Positions 14,565 to 22,233 of a stretch of 22,233 nucleotides of DNA are shown one piece after another (the stretch's first letter is position 1; the number at the start of each line of letters is the position of its first letter). The DNA comes from CAZLMF01 sp964560565. GTDB lineage: Bacteria; Bacillota; Clostridia; Oscillospirales; Ruminococcaceae. The notes below the pieces were generated by a model that made no database searches, was not told the DNA's origin, and saw only the letters and a list, made by a program, of their open reading frames with translations. Location of the stretch: assembly GCA_964560565.1 (NCBI GenBank), contig CAZLMF010000020.1:1-22233 (forward strand). The letters run 5' to 3'. A program made the position numbers and the translations under genes.

Positions 14565-17006
14565 TTACATATTTTTATCTTTTAGTTTTTTTAGGTAATC
14601 TATAATCATATTCTCAGGTAAAGGTTTGCTCATTAGATAGCCTTGAATGTATTCACAGTCCATTTCCATGAGGTAGCCGTATTGCTCGGTGGTTTCAACG
14701 CCTTCAGCAATTGTAACAATGCCAAGGTTGTGGACAAGGTTGATAACCGAGCTTGTAATAGCATAATCCTTTTTGTTGCGGACAATTTCATCAATAAAGG
14801 ACTTGTCAATTTTAAGTACATGGATGGGGAAGTGCTTGAGATAGCTAAGTGAGGAATAGCCTGTACCAAAGTCGTCAAGAGCAATCTTCACACCGAGGTT
14901 GCATATTTTAGTTAGAATATCATTGGCATTTTGGGTGCAATCAATTAGCAAACTCTCTGTAATTTCAAGCTGCAAATGCTTAGGGTTAATGCCTGTTCTA
15001 ATGATTATATCCTTTACAAGTTCAATGAAGTTTTTCTGTTTCATCTGCTCAGGTGAAATGTTGACCGATAGTATAATATCACGCCCGTAAACCTTACTAA
15101 GCTTCTTTTGGGTGATACAGGATTGCTCTAGTATCCATGTTCCAATGGGGACAATCAACCCTGTGTCCTCGGCTATAGGAATAAATTCAGAGGGTGGTAT
15201 GCTGCCAAGCTCGTCATTTGTCCATCTTACCAAAACCTCGACGCTGTGAACAGTGCGATCCTTTGCGTCAACTATTGGCTGATACACAAGGGAGAATTCG
15301 TTCTTTGAGAGCGCCTCACTTAGCGCTTGATTTATTTTGGCGGTCTTGGTCATGGAATGCTGTAGAGAGCTGTCATAGTATTCAAAACGGTTCTTACCGT
15401 GACTTTTAGCGTTGTACATTGCCATATCGCAATTTTTAATAAGCTCATCAGGGGTTAATGCGTCGTTGGGATAGAGAGAGATACCTGCAGTAAAGCGTAA
15501 ATACAGCTCATGTCCCAGTACCGACATTGGCTTTAGAAGCTCATCCTTAATATGACTGAGCAATTCGCCCGGTGAGGATTCATCCTCAATATTTGGCATG
15601 ATAATCATAAACTCATCGCCGCCGAAGCGTGACGCAATATCTGTGGGGTGCTTAAACTGGGTTATTATCTCTGAAAACCTGAGTAGCAGTTCATCGCCAA
15701 AGGAGTGGCCTAGAGTGTCATTTACCCACTTGAAGTCGTCAAGGTCGATACAGCAAACCGCAAGCTTTGTCATATTAGTGCGGGCATTCTCGACATGAAC
15801 ATCAAGGGATTCAAGAAGACTTTTGCGGTTAGGCAAACCTGTAAGTAAGTCGAAATGTGCATAGCTTTGGATGATTTTTGACTTTTCATCTAAGTCGATG
15901 CAAAGCTCATCTATTGCACTGGCAATTTGGCTTATTTCATCGGAGGATTGTGCGTTTATTCTAACACTGTAATCGCCTTCTGAAATGCGCTCTAAAGCGG
16001 TTACTATATCAGGTATCTGTTTGGTTGATTTGCGTAAAACAATATAAATTGCAACGCATATAAATATTATTATGCAAGCTACACTTATAAAATAAAGCAG
16101 ATTAAATCCGAACATCTGATTGGTTACGACTGAAGCGTCAAGATAAATTCCAACTGTCCAGCCTGTAAGCGGTATACCATTGTAGCTGAGATAGTAGTTT
16201 TTATTGCCTACTTTAGTTGTGATAAAGTTTGACTTGCCAGAGAGTATATCACTTGTAACGGAGTTATCTATATAGCCAAGCTCTGAAATGTTCTTACCTA
16301 AATGCCATTCTACTTGGCTGTAAATCACATTGCCGTCAACACCAACTATTAAACAGTTGCCGTCTATATCTGAAAGCTTGTCGATTATTTCAGGGAAGGA
16401 ATCGATATAAACATTCATTCCAATATAGCCGATAATCCCTGCTTCGCCAAATATGGGCTTAACAATCATAGCTGTTTGCTGTTTATCATAAAAGCTTTCC
16501 GCTAGAGAAGAAAACCACACTTGGTTTTTATTGGTGATAGAGGATGATGGGAGATACCATGGACGAGTTGTAACATCGTAGCTTACATCGGATAGAGAGC
16601 CATCGCTATATACATTGTAGCTGCGAGCGGGATTTGAAATCCATACTTGCCCGATGTCTGTGTCAATATCGAATACTGTGTCGAGGAGCTTGACGATTTG
16701 CAAATAGTTCTCACTGCCGTCAAATTCCTCTCTGGTTGGGTTTTGTTGAAGAAAATCAATGACGATAGGGTTAAGTGAAATCATTTTAGCAATATCAGAC
16801 TTCCCGAAGAAATATGAGTCAATAGAATCAGCAACATTATCACTTTGAATAGTGAGTGTCTCACGAGTGCCGACTTCAATGGTGTCCCAAATGCGTGAAA
16901 ACATAATGTTTGCAAAAACGAAGTACAGTAAAATGTTAAGTGCTAGGATAATTGTAAGGAGCTTGCGAAATAAACTTGATTTAAACCAGTTAATAATGCT
17001 AAGCAT
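14565..17006 (-). CDS. dCache-HAMP-GGDEF-EAL membrane sensor for c-di-GMP turnover
   Basis: An 813-residue membrane protein. TM1 (about 14-36) and TM2 (about 301-324) bracket an extracellular double-Cache domain, then a HAMP-like linker (325-375), GGDEF (380-545) and EAL (555-810). The GGDEF motif is intact (GGDEF 462-466) with DLDDFK (421-426) and NDTLGHSFGD (429-438); the inhibitory RxxD site is HPTD (453-456), so product inhibition may be lost. The EAL triad reads EVL (590-592), a mild change, and all other blocks are present: VNIS (648-651), EITE (681-684), DDFGTGYSS (711-719), KIDKS (732-736), AEGVET (767-772) and QGYLMSKP (788-795). It could be bifunctional. The Cache domain has RPWY (148-151). 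The ATG at 17006 follows GGAGG by 7 bases. Confidence 0.94.
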   Translation of the reverse strand: MLSIINWFKSSLFRKLLTIILALNILLYFVFANIMFSRIWDTIEVGTRETLTIQSDNVADSIDSYFFGKSDIAKMISLNPIVIDFLQQNPTREEFDGSENYLQIVKLLDTVFDIDTDIGQVWISNPARSYNVYSDGSLSDVSYDVTTRPWYLPSSSITNKNQVWFSSLAESFYDKQQTAMIVKPIFGEAGIIGYIGMNVYIDSFPEIIDKLSDIDGNCLIVGVDGNVIYSQVEWHLGKNISELGYIDNSVTSDILSGKSNFITTKVGNKNYYLSYNGIPLTGWTVGIYLDASVVTNQMFGFNLLYFISVACIIIFICVAIYIVLRKSTKQIPDIVTALERISEGDYSVRINAQSSDEISQIASAIDELCIDLDEKSKIIQSYAHFDLLTGLPNRKSLLESLDVHVENARTNMTKLAVCCIDLDDFKWVNDTLGHSFGDELLLRFSEIITQFKHPTDIASRFGGDEFMIIMPNIEDESSPGELLSHIKDELLKPMSVLGHELYLRFTAGISLYPNDALTPDELIKNCDMAMYNAKSHGKNRFEYYDSSLQHSMTKTAKINQALSEALSKNEFSLVYQPIVDAKDRTVHSVEVLVRWTNDELGSIPPSEFIPIAEDTGLIVPIGTWILEQSCITQKKLSKVYGRDIILSVNISPEQMKQKNFIELVKDIIIRTGINPKHLQLEITESLLIDCTQNANDILTKICNLGVKIALDDFGTGYSSLSYLKHFPIHVLKIDKSFIDEIVRNKKDYAITSSVINLVHNLGIVTIAEGVETTEQYGYLMEMDCEYIQGYLMSKPLPENMIIDYLKKLKDKNM

Positions 17007-17039
17007 GTTACTGCCTCCGTTTCATAATATGTCATTTTA

Positions 17040-17069
17040 ATTATATCATCTTATCATGTCCGATTTCAA
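17040..17069 (-). promoter_or_regulatory. Promoter of the dCache-GGDEF-EAL gene
   Basis: On the minus strand TTGAAA (17064-17069), an 18-base spacer and TATAAT (17040-17045) with a TGA extended -10. It resembles the promoter of the other GGDEF-EAL gene (both read TGATATAATTA). Confidence 0.7.
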
Positions 17070-17249
17070 CGATTTTTGTACTAAAAAGGAAGTGCAAATA
17101 CTGAACAATGTGCACAAGGAAACGAGGTCACAGAACTTTATATTAAACAATATGCTGTAAGTATTATACTGTTTTACAGTTATAGCCGTAAACAACATAA
17201 TTATAACTGCAACATATTGACGGTTTATAAAGATAAATAAAGCGTTTAG

Positions 17250-17277
17250 TTAACAATTAATTTATCTTGTATATAAT
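17250..17277 (+). promoter_or_regulatory. Candidate distal promoter of the GHL10 lipoprotein gene
   Basis: TTAACA (17250-17255), a 16-base spacer and a perfect TATAAT (17272-17277), about 110 bases before the start codon. Confidence 0.5.
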
Positions 17278-17296
17278 CAAAACTTGGTAAATCATA

Positions 17297-17325
17297 TTGA
17301 CGTATTATCTGAAACAGTATAAAAT
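17297..17325 (+). promoter_or_regulatory. Candidate proximal promoter of the GHL10 lipoprotein gene
   Basis: TTGACG (17297-17302), a 17-base spacer and TAAAAT (17320-17325). The -35 is near consensus. It overlaps the region downstream of the distal candidate; one or both may be used. Confidence 0.5.
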
Positions 17326-17389
17326 GAAAGAGTATACAATAATTATAATGTATTCGAAGATATGATTGATTAACGGAGAAACGTTTTAT

Positions 17390-18928
17390 ATGAAAATTGA
17401 GAATAAAAGCAAGGCTAAAGGTCTACTTTTGACACTTCTATGCCTTGTGGCTGTTGGTTGCACACAGGTAATAGGAAGCGACGAGTCAAACGGGAGCGCA
17501 AGCCTTGGTGAGCAGACTAGCTCCCAAGGAAGCTTTGTGTCCACACAAAGCTCTTACACTCCTACAATTGCGACTGAGACCACAAGCTCATCTAGCAGTG
17601 GGCTTGATACGACTGTCTCATCGACTTTGCAATCGGAATTTCCAAGCGTCGAGGACACACTTGCGCCTGATATTACATATACCACTACAAGCACAACTAA
17701 AGTCACAACTAAAACTACCGCTAAAACCACCACAGCAACAACTAAAACTACCACAAAAGCCACAACAACAACTAGCACCACTGCCGCTACAACCTATACA
17801 CCTCCCTCGAACGGGAATGGTTATACTGCCGTCAACTACAAAGAGATGAAAGCAGTATGGATTGCATTTCTTGAATACGACACCATGCTAAAAGGCAAGA
17901 ATGAAAGCCAGTTTACCGCCAACATAGGCAAGGCCTTCGACAATGCGGTGGATATGGGGCTTAATACTGTGATTGTGCATGTCCGTGCTCACGGCGATGC
18001 CTATTATGAGTCAGAGCTTTTCCCTTGGGCATCAAGAGTGACGGGTACAGTTGCCAATGCACCAAGCTTCGATCCCCTTGAGATTATGGTACAGCAGGCT
18101 CACAACAGAGGGCTGTCAATTCATGCGTGGATAAATCCCTTTAGGGTGATGGAGGATAGCAAAATCACTTCTGTGCCCGATAAGTACCCAATTGGGGCAT
18201 GGTATGGGGATTCGTCAAAGAATGGCACTTACCTAGTAAAGGTCAAAACCAATGGAGTGGACTTTTGGTACCTAAATCCCGCATATCCAGAGGTAAGGAA
18301 GCTTATAGCTGACGGGGTGTCGGAGATTGTAAGTAAATATGATATTGACGGAATGCATATAGACGATTATTTCTATCCTACCACCGATAACAGTTTTGAT
18401 AATGTGGCATTTACAGCAAGCGGGCAAAAGGTGCGATCAAGCTGGAGAATGGAAAATGTCAGCAGTGCCGTAAAGGGAATATATGATGCGGTGAAGGCGG
18501 CAAATAAATCAGTCATGTTTGGCGTAAGCCCACAGGGAAATATTGAGAATAACTATAATAATATGTATGCCGATGTAAAAAAGTGGTGCTCAACCACAGG
18601 ATACTTAGATTACATTGCGCCGCAGATATACTACGGTTTCCAAAATAAATACAAACCCTATGCCCAGACAGTCAAGGATTGGGATGAAATTATTACCGCC
18701 CCAAATATTAAGCTTATAGTGGGGCTTGCGGCCTATAAGATAGGCGGCACAACCGACGAATGGGGAAGTTACACCGATATTATTAAAAGGCAGATAGTGC
18801 ACGCTCGTGAAACGTCAAATTATGCAGGGGTTATACTTTATAGGTACGACAGCATATTTAACCCTGCTGGAAGTGTGAAAAGCAAAGTGGAGGCGGAGAT
18901 AGCAAATTTTGAACCGCTGCTAAAGTAA
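17390..18928 (+). CDS. Secreted GHL10-family (DUF187) lipoprotein with Thr-rich stalk
   Basis: A 512-residue predicted lipoprotein. The signal peptide MKIENKSKAKGLLLTLLCLV ends in the lipobox AVGC, so C24 would be lipidated. Residues 25-145 are a Ser/Thr linker, densest at 97-137 (runs of Thr with Lys and Ala), a likely wall-spanning and perhaps glycosylated stalk. Residues 150-510 form a GHL10-type TIM barrel: MKAVWIAF (153-160), NTVIVHVRAHGDAYY (192-206), HAWINPFR (245-252), the signature DGMHIDDYFYP (320-330, acidic candidates D325 and D326), FGVSPQGN (377-384) and YIAPQIYYG (408-416). A related enzyme, E. coli DigH, cleaves denuded peptidoglycan glycans; the same role here is inferred. 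The ATG at 17390 follows GGAGAA by 9 bases; a TTG at 17366 has no such support. The next gene starts 21 bases later. Confidence 0.93.
   Translation: MKIENKSKAKGLLLTLLCLVAVGCTQVIGSDESNGSASLGEQTSSQGSFVSTQSSYTPTIATETTSSSSSGLDTTVSSTLQSEFPSVEDTLAPDITYTTTSTTKVTTKTTAKTTTATTKTTTKATTTTSTTAATTYTPPSNGNGYTAVNYKEMKAVWIAFLEYDTMLKGKNESQFTANIGKAFDNAVDMGLNTVIVHVRAHGDAYYESELFPWASRVTGTVANAPSFDPLEIMVQQAHNRGLSIHAWINPFRVMEDSKITSVPDKYPIGAWYGDSSKNGTYLVKVKTNGVDFWYLNPAYPEVRKLIADGVSEIVSKYDIDGMHIDDYFYPTTDNSFDNVAFTASGQKVRSSWRMENVSSAVKGIYDAVKAANKSVMFGVSPQGNIENNYNNMYADVKKWCSTTGYLDYIAPQIYYGFQNKYKPYAQTVKDWDEIITAPNIKLIVGLAAYKIGGTTDEWGSYTDIIKRQIVHARETSNYAGVILYRYDSIFNPAGSVKSKVEAEIANFEPLLK
17678..17800 (+). repeat. Low-complexity ACT/ACC/ACA repeat encoding the Thr-rich stalk
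   Basis: About 123 bases made mostly of Thr codons with Lys (AAA) and Ala (GCx) interspersed, including repeated ACTAAAACTACC-like units. Such tracts can vary in copy number. The reverse strand is an open frame of Val codons, which is only a shadow. Confidence 0.75.
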
Positions 18929-18949
18929 TGAAAATATAGGAGGATTTGC

Positions 18950-21900
18950 ATGAAGCTGAAGAAATGGATGCGAATAGTATGCATTGCGCTGGCGCTTATT
19001 ATGATTTCGGCTATAGTGATAGGTGCGCTGCCTATATTTGCGGTGAGCGAGGAAAGCAGCCAAGCTGAAAGCTCCCAAGTGGTGGATTCCTCAGAGGGCG
19101 AAAGCGGTGAGCAGCAAGCCGATGGTGAAAGCGTAAAGGTGCCTCTATACGACCCGAGTGAGTTCTTACCAAAGGATATGCGGGCGGTGGTAGTCAGTCC
19201 TACGGTAGATTTCTACCTTGAACAGGGGCAATCGATAGATACCACGCAAGCGCAGATTAAAGACCTTGTTACAAATGCCACTAACCTACATATGAACACT
19301 CTTATTGTCAATACAGTGGTTGACGGGGATGGATACTACAATACCGATACAAACAAGACCGTTGAGGAGGATATGCTCTGCGTGCTTGTGAAAATGGCAC
19401 GAGAGTATGGGCTTAATGTGTACTTTGTGTTTGATATACACCATGTTTTTGCCGATGCAAGCGATAGCTTGTCTGGTATGAATATGACCGACTACATAAT
19501 TGCTCAAGCGCATAGATTTGCTATAAAATATAATGTTGACGGCATTTTACTTGACGGATATTATGCGGACACAAGCATGCCTAGATATAATACCTACATG
19601 AAAAACGGCGGAGGTATAGGCTTTGAGAACTGGCTTATGGAAAACGGAGCATATACCTTTAAGACTGTTTGCGATGTTATACATAAGACAAGCAATACCT
19701 TTGCAGTGGGACTTTATGTTGAAAATGCCTGGGCAAACTCAGCAACAACAGAGGGCGGCTCGGCTACTAAGGATTCCTTTGAAGCACTCAAAGATGGATA
19801 TGCTGATACAAAGGGATATGTGGAGCAGGGGCTTGCGGATTTTATTTTGGTACATGCAAAGGGTTCGCTAACCGATTCTAATTTGCCTTTTGATAAGGTT
19901 GTTGATTGGTGGGGTGACCTTGCAAAGCAAAGTGACACAGCACTTTATGTGCTACATGAGAATTCCAAGATTTGCACCAGCGAAAAGGGCTGGCTTGGTG
20001 AAGATCAGGTAATTAAGCAGATTTTGCATGCTAAGAAGCAGGATAAATATCAAGGCAGCGCGTTTGCGTCTATTAAGTCTCTTAAGGCTGATAAAAAGGG
20101 CTCAACCACCGCACTAATTAAGTACTTCAACGATGATTTTAATGAGGATGCAATTTACGAGGACTTGAAACTTACTTCACCGACTAAGCTTACATTCACA
20201 ACCCTTGAGCCGGCAGTAAAATTTCAAGGCACATTTGATGAAAACTTTGATGTCTACTTAAACGGCGAAAAAATCATACTTAATGAAGCTGGATATTTCT
20301 ACTTTAACATTGACCTGAAGGTGGGATTAAACACCTTTACGATTTCACATAAGGATAAGGTTTATACATACAAAATCACACGCAGGGTTGAGGTTTTGAA
20401 GGACGGCTCGGTTACTCCGTCGGATAATATGAAGGTTGATGGAGAAACCTCAATAGGACTTTCGGTTATTGCGTATAGAGGCTCGTCTGTAAGTGCCACA
20501 ATAAACGGAAAAACCATAGGACTTGAACCGACACAAGGGCAAGTTGACGGAATTGACCCGAACTCCAACTACACGCTTTATACAGGTTCATATACAGTTC
20601 CTAAATCCATTGTAGGCGAGGAGCAAGCTCTCGGTACTGTTAGCTTTTATGGCGAATATATGGGATTTTACAAGACTTTATACGGCGGGACTATAACGGT
20701 TGCGGAAAAGGTTATCCCTCACTCTAACGGCAGTGCGGTGTTTGTAGACGCATCAAGTGTTGGAACAGGGGAAGTAATTGCAACTCTTGAGCCAACAATT
20801 TCAAATGGCACACAGGCTAACATGCTCAAGATTACAAAGGATTTCACTCGTGCATTCGACGCAAAGACCATCGGAAGCTATTTATCCCCAGTATATTCTT
20901 CAATGCCACTTAACACAGTTGAGTACCTAAAGGGCGAGTCGGGAGGATATTATGTCACCACAAGCGGACGCCTGATAGAAAAGGCAAATGCGGAGGTTTT
21001 CGCAGGGGATGCAATAGGGCATAATAAGCTCGATGTCCTTGAAATAGGCGCACGAGGCGGAGAAACTATATTTAAGATTAAGCTTGATAAAAAGGTTGCG
21101 CTTAATATTCAGCCCTCACCTGTTACATTTTACAGCAAAAGCGGCGACGACTACTATGTCTCCTCGTTTAATGCAACAGAGGTTCATGTGGTGTTTGAGA
21201 ATATAACACAGGTTACAAAACTCCCAGGCTTTGAAAATAGCTATTTGTTTAGCGCAGGTAAGTGGGATACTATTGTGGAAAACGGACTTACCAAGTTTAG
21301 GTTGGTGCTAACGCTTAGGAATTCCGGAGTATATAACGGTTGCTCATCATACTACGACAACGAGGACAACCTTATTCTTGAGTTTACCAAGTACGCACAA
21401 ACCCTTGCAGGTACAACAGTTGTAATTGATCCAGGTCATGGCTATACAGGCGAAAAGTATGACCCAGGTGCAATAGGGCATATCCGTGAAGTTGACGCAA
21501 ACTTGGCGCTTGCAAAGCTTGTTGAAGAAAAGCTGAAGGCGCAGGGTGCGACGGTAGTGCGCTATAATGTGGAAAGTGAGCATTACACTACGGCAAACAG
21601 AGCGACTTTTGCAAGACAGTACAATCCGGATATTTACATATCAATTCACTGTAATGCCGCATATAATTCATCTGCCAGAGGTACGGAGGTTTACTACTTC
21701 ACGCCATTCTCGCAGCCTTTAGCGCAGGGTATATCCGCATACCTTGCAAGCTACTGGGAAAACAATGTCTATATGGATGGTGTCAACCGCAACAGAGGGG
21801 ATAAGTATGCAAGTTTCATGGTGACTCATCAACATGACTTTGCATCGGTGCTCATTGAAACGGGATTTGTTACAAACAAGGACGAAGCAATGGCACTTGC

Positions 21901-21985
21901 AAATCCAGCGCATCAGGACGGTCTTGCAAATGCAATTGTGGCAGGGATAAAGAAATATCTCGAACGAAGTCCATATGTATTTTAA
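18950..21985 (+). CDS. Secreted GHL10-like / N-acetylmuramoyl-L-alanine amidase fusion
   Basis: A 1011-residue exported protein. It has a signal peptide (1-31, ending near LPIFA), a Ser/Glu/Gln-rich linker (33-62), a diverged GHL10-like barrel (about 75-400), two Ig-like beta modules (about 410-480 and 490-585), a less clear region (590-815) whose end (LILEFTKY) resembles an AMIN-like domain, and a C-terminal Amidase_3 domain (820-1005). The amidase site is complete: zinc ligands H830 (VVIDPGHG), E847 (REVDANLAL) and H900 (SIHCNA), and catalytic E970 (LIETGFVTN). In the barrel the GHL10 signature has become DGILLDGYY (197-205): D202 is kept, its acidic neighbour is Gly, so activity is uncertain. 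The ATG at 18950 follows AGGAGG by 6 bases, close behind the lipoprotein gene, so the two form an operon. Probable role: removing stem peptides during wall remodelling or division. Confidence 0.93.
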   Translation: MKLKKWMRIVCIALALIMISAIVIGALPIFAVSEESSQAESSQVVDSSEGESGEQQADGESVKVPLYDPSEFLPKDMRAVVVSPTVDFYLEQGQSIDTTQAQIKDLVTNATNLHMNTLIVNTVVDGDGYYNTDTNKTVEEDMLCVLVKMAREYGLNVYFVFDIHHVFADASDSLSGMNMTDYIIAQAHRFAIKYNVDGILLDGYYADTSMPRYNTYMKNGGGIGFENWLMENGAYTFKTVCDVIHKTSNTFAVGLYVENAWANSATTEGGSATKDSFEALKDGYADTKGYVEQGLADFILVHAKGSLTDSNLPFDKVVDWWGDLAKQSDTALYVLHENSKICTSEKGWLGEDQVIKQILHAKKQDKYQGSAFASIKSLKADKKGSTTALIKYFNDDFNEDAIYEDLKLTSPTKLTFTTLEPAVKFQGTFDENFDVYLNGEKIILNEAGYFYFNIDLKVGLNTFTISHKDKVYTYKITRRVEVLKDGSVTPSDNMKVDGETSIGLSVIAYRGSSVSATINGKTIGLEPTQGQVDGIDPNSNYTLYTGSYTVPKSIVGEEQALGTVSFYGEYMGFYKTLYGGTITVAEKVIPHSNGSAVFVDASSVGTGEVIATLEPTISNGTQANMLKITKDFTRAFDAKTIGSYLSPVYSSMPLNTVEYLKGESGGYYVTTSGRLIEKANAEVFAGDAIGHNKLDVLEIGARGGETIFKIKLDKKVALNIQPSPVTFYSKSGDDYYVSSFNATEVHVVFENITQVTKLPGFENSYLFSAGKWDTIVENGLTKFRLVLTLRNSGVYNGCSSYYDNEDNLILEFTKYAQTLAGTTVVIDPGHGYTGEKYDPGAIGHIREVDANLALAKLVEEKLKAQGATVVRYNVESEHYTTANRATFARQYNPDIYISIHCNAAYNSSARGTEVYYFTPFSQPLAQGISAYLASYWENNVYMDGVNRNRGDKYASFMVTHQHDFASVLIETGFVTNKDEAMALANPAHQDGLANAIVAGIKKYLERSPYVF

Positions 21986-22000
21986 CTATACAATAAAATT

Positions 22001-22036
22001 TTACGCTATGCATACTGTGCATAGCGTAATTTATTT
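22001..22036 (+). terminator. Intrinsic terminator of the GHL10 / amidase operon
   Basis: A 12-bp perfect stem (TTACGCTATGCA / TGCATAGCGTAA) with a five-base loop is followed by TTTATTT. It lies 16 bases after the amidase stop. Confidence 0.85.
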
Positions 22037-22087
22037 GAAGTATACAAGACTCTAGTATTTAAGAATATATAAATTTTTCTCAAACAC

Positions 22088-22116
22088 TTGATAAGTTAGG
22101 CAGTTCACGTTATAAT
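22088..22116 (+). promoter_or_regulatory. Promoter of the gene that starts at 22220
   Basis: TTGATA (22088-22093), a 17-base spacer and a perfect TATAAT (22111-22116). The leader is about 95 bases long and contains repeats. Confidence 0.75.
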
Positions 22117-22132
22117 ATTAATATCTTTACCT

Positions 22133-22179
22133 ATGTACTGCAACATGTACTGCAGTTTTGCAGTGTGAGTTGTAAAACT
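22133..22179 (+). repeat. Direct and inverted repeats in the leader of the last gene
   Basis: ATGTACTGCA occurs at 22133-22142 and 22145-22154, a 12-base period. ACTGCA-GTTT-TGCAGT is a hairpin at 22149-22164. AGTTTTGCA (22154-22162) can instead pair with TGTAAAACT (22171-22179) with one G-T pair. The two hairpins exclude each other. No known riboswitch class was recognised. Confidence 0.45.
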
Positions 22180-22219
22180 AATCGTAAAGCATAGACACAA
22201 AAAAATGGAGGTTTATTGA

Positions 22220-22233
22220 ATGGATTTTATAGG
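22220..22233 (+). CDS. Start of a truncated gene (MDFI...)
   Basis: ATG at 22220 follows GGAGGT (22207-22212) by 7 bases and a strong promoter at 22088-22116. Only four complete codons and part of a fifth lie in the window, so the product cannot be named. Confidence 0.6.

Larger units (their letters stand above)
17007..17389. other. 383-base intergenic regulatory region between the c-di-GMP sensor and the GHL10 lipoprotein
   Basis: No gene is seen. It is AT-rich and carries the divergent promoter pair. It also holds palindrome-like elements, including ACTGT-TTT-ACAGT at 17168-17180 and CTGTAA/TTACAG (17155-17160 and 17174-17179). The central part (about 17080-17240) has no recognised RNA; in particular I saw no GEMM c-di-GMP riboswitch core. 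Confidence 0.6.

Noticed and set aside
17280..17389. c-di-GMP (GEMM) riboswitch before the wall-enzyme operon
   Set aside because: No GEMM core was seen in the AT-rich leader.
17554..17781. Minus-strand frame encoding a Val-rich hydrophobic peptide that looks like a membrane protein
   Set aside because: It is the reverse complement of the Thr-codon repeat in the lipoprotein gene, so the Val run is a shadow.
22133..22164. CRISPR-like repeat
   Set aside because: Only two 10-base copies with a 2-base gap; too short and no spacers or cas genes.

Overview
The window looks like a chromosomal segment of a low-to-moderate GC, spore-forming-lineage Bacillota, most likely a Clostridia member near the Oscillospiraceae/Ruminococcaceae. 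The grounds are strong A-run Shine-Dalgarno sites, frequent TTG starts, TATAAT promoters, SpoVS, and the Gram-positive gene orders ymdB-spoVS and yloU-yloV-recG. Taxonomy is inference. No tRNA, rRNA, CRISPR array, insertion sequence or phage gene was seen.

Region 1 (1-1480, minus strand) is a tight three-gene operon of small proteins that I cannot assign. The last gene has an apparent -1 frameshift at a six-A run. Region 2 (1448-5590) holds a YfcE-type metallophosphoesterase and a biotin-protein ligase (probably started at CTG) on the plus strand. Minus-strand purA and plus-strand ymdB are then driven from back-to-back promoters, followed by spoVS.

Region 3 (5590-11120, plus strand) is housekeeping: an Asp23/YloU-family protein, a FakA/YloV-type DhaL-domain kinase, the RecG helicase, the RsmE 16S rRNA methyltransferase, and a separately promoted 96-residue membrane-anchored acidic protein.

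Region 4 (11128-17069, minus strand) is a cyclic-di-GMP block. One unit encodes a membrane PAS-PAS-GGDEF-EAL protein with a degraded GGDEF site and an intact EAL site, cotranscribed with a GtrB/DPM1-type membrane glycosyltransferase. A second unit encodes a dCache-HAMP-GGDEF-EAL protein whose GGDEF site is intact.

Region 5 (17250-22036, plus strand) is divergent from the c-di-GMP block. It encodes two secreted GHL10-type proteins: a lipoprotein on a long Thr-rich stalk, and a 1011-residue protein that fuses a diverged GHL10-like domain to a zinc N-acetylmuramoyl-L-alanine amidase. A GHL10 enzyme (E. coli DigH) is known to act on denuded glycan strands, which are the product of amidases, so the pair may act in sequence on the cell wall. 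The window ends just after the start of another promoter-led gene at 22220.
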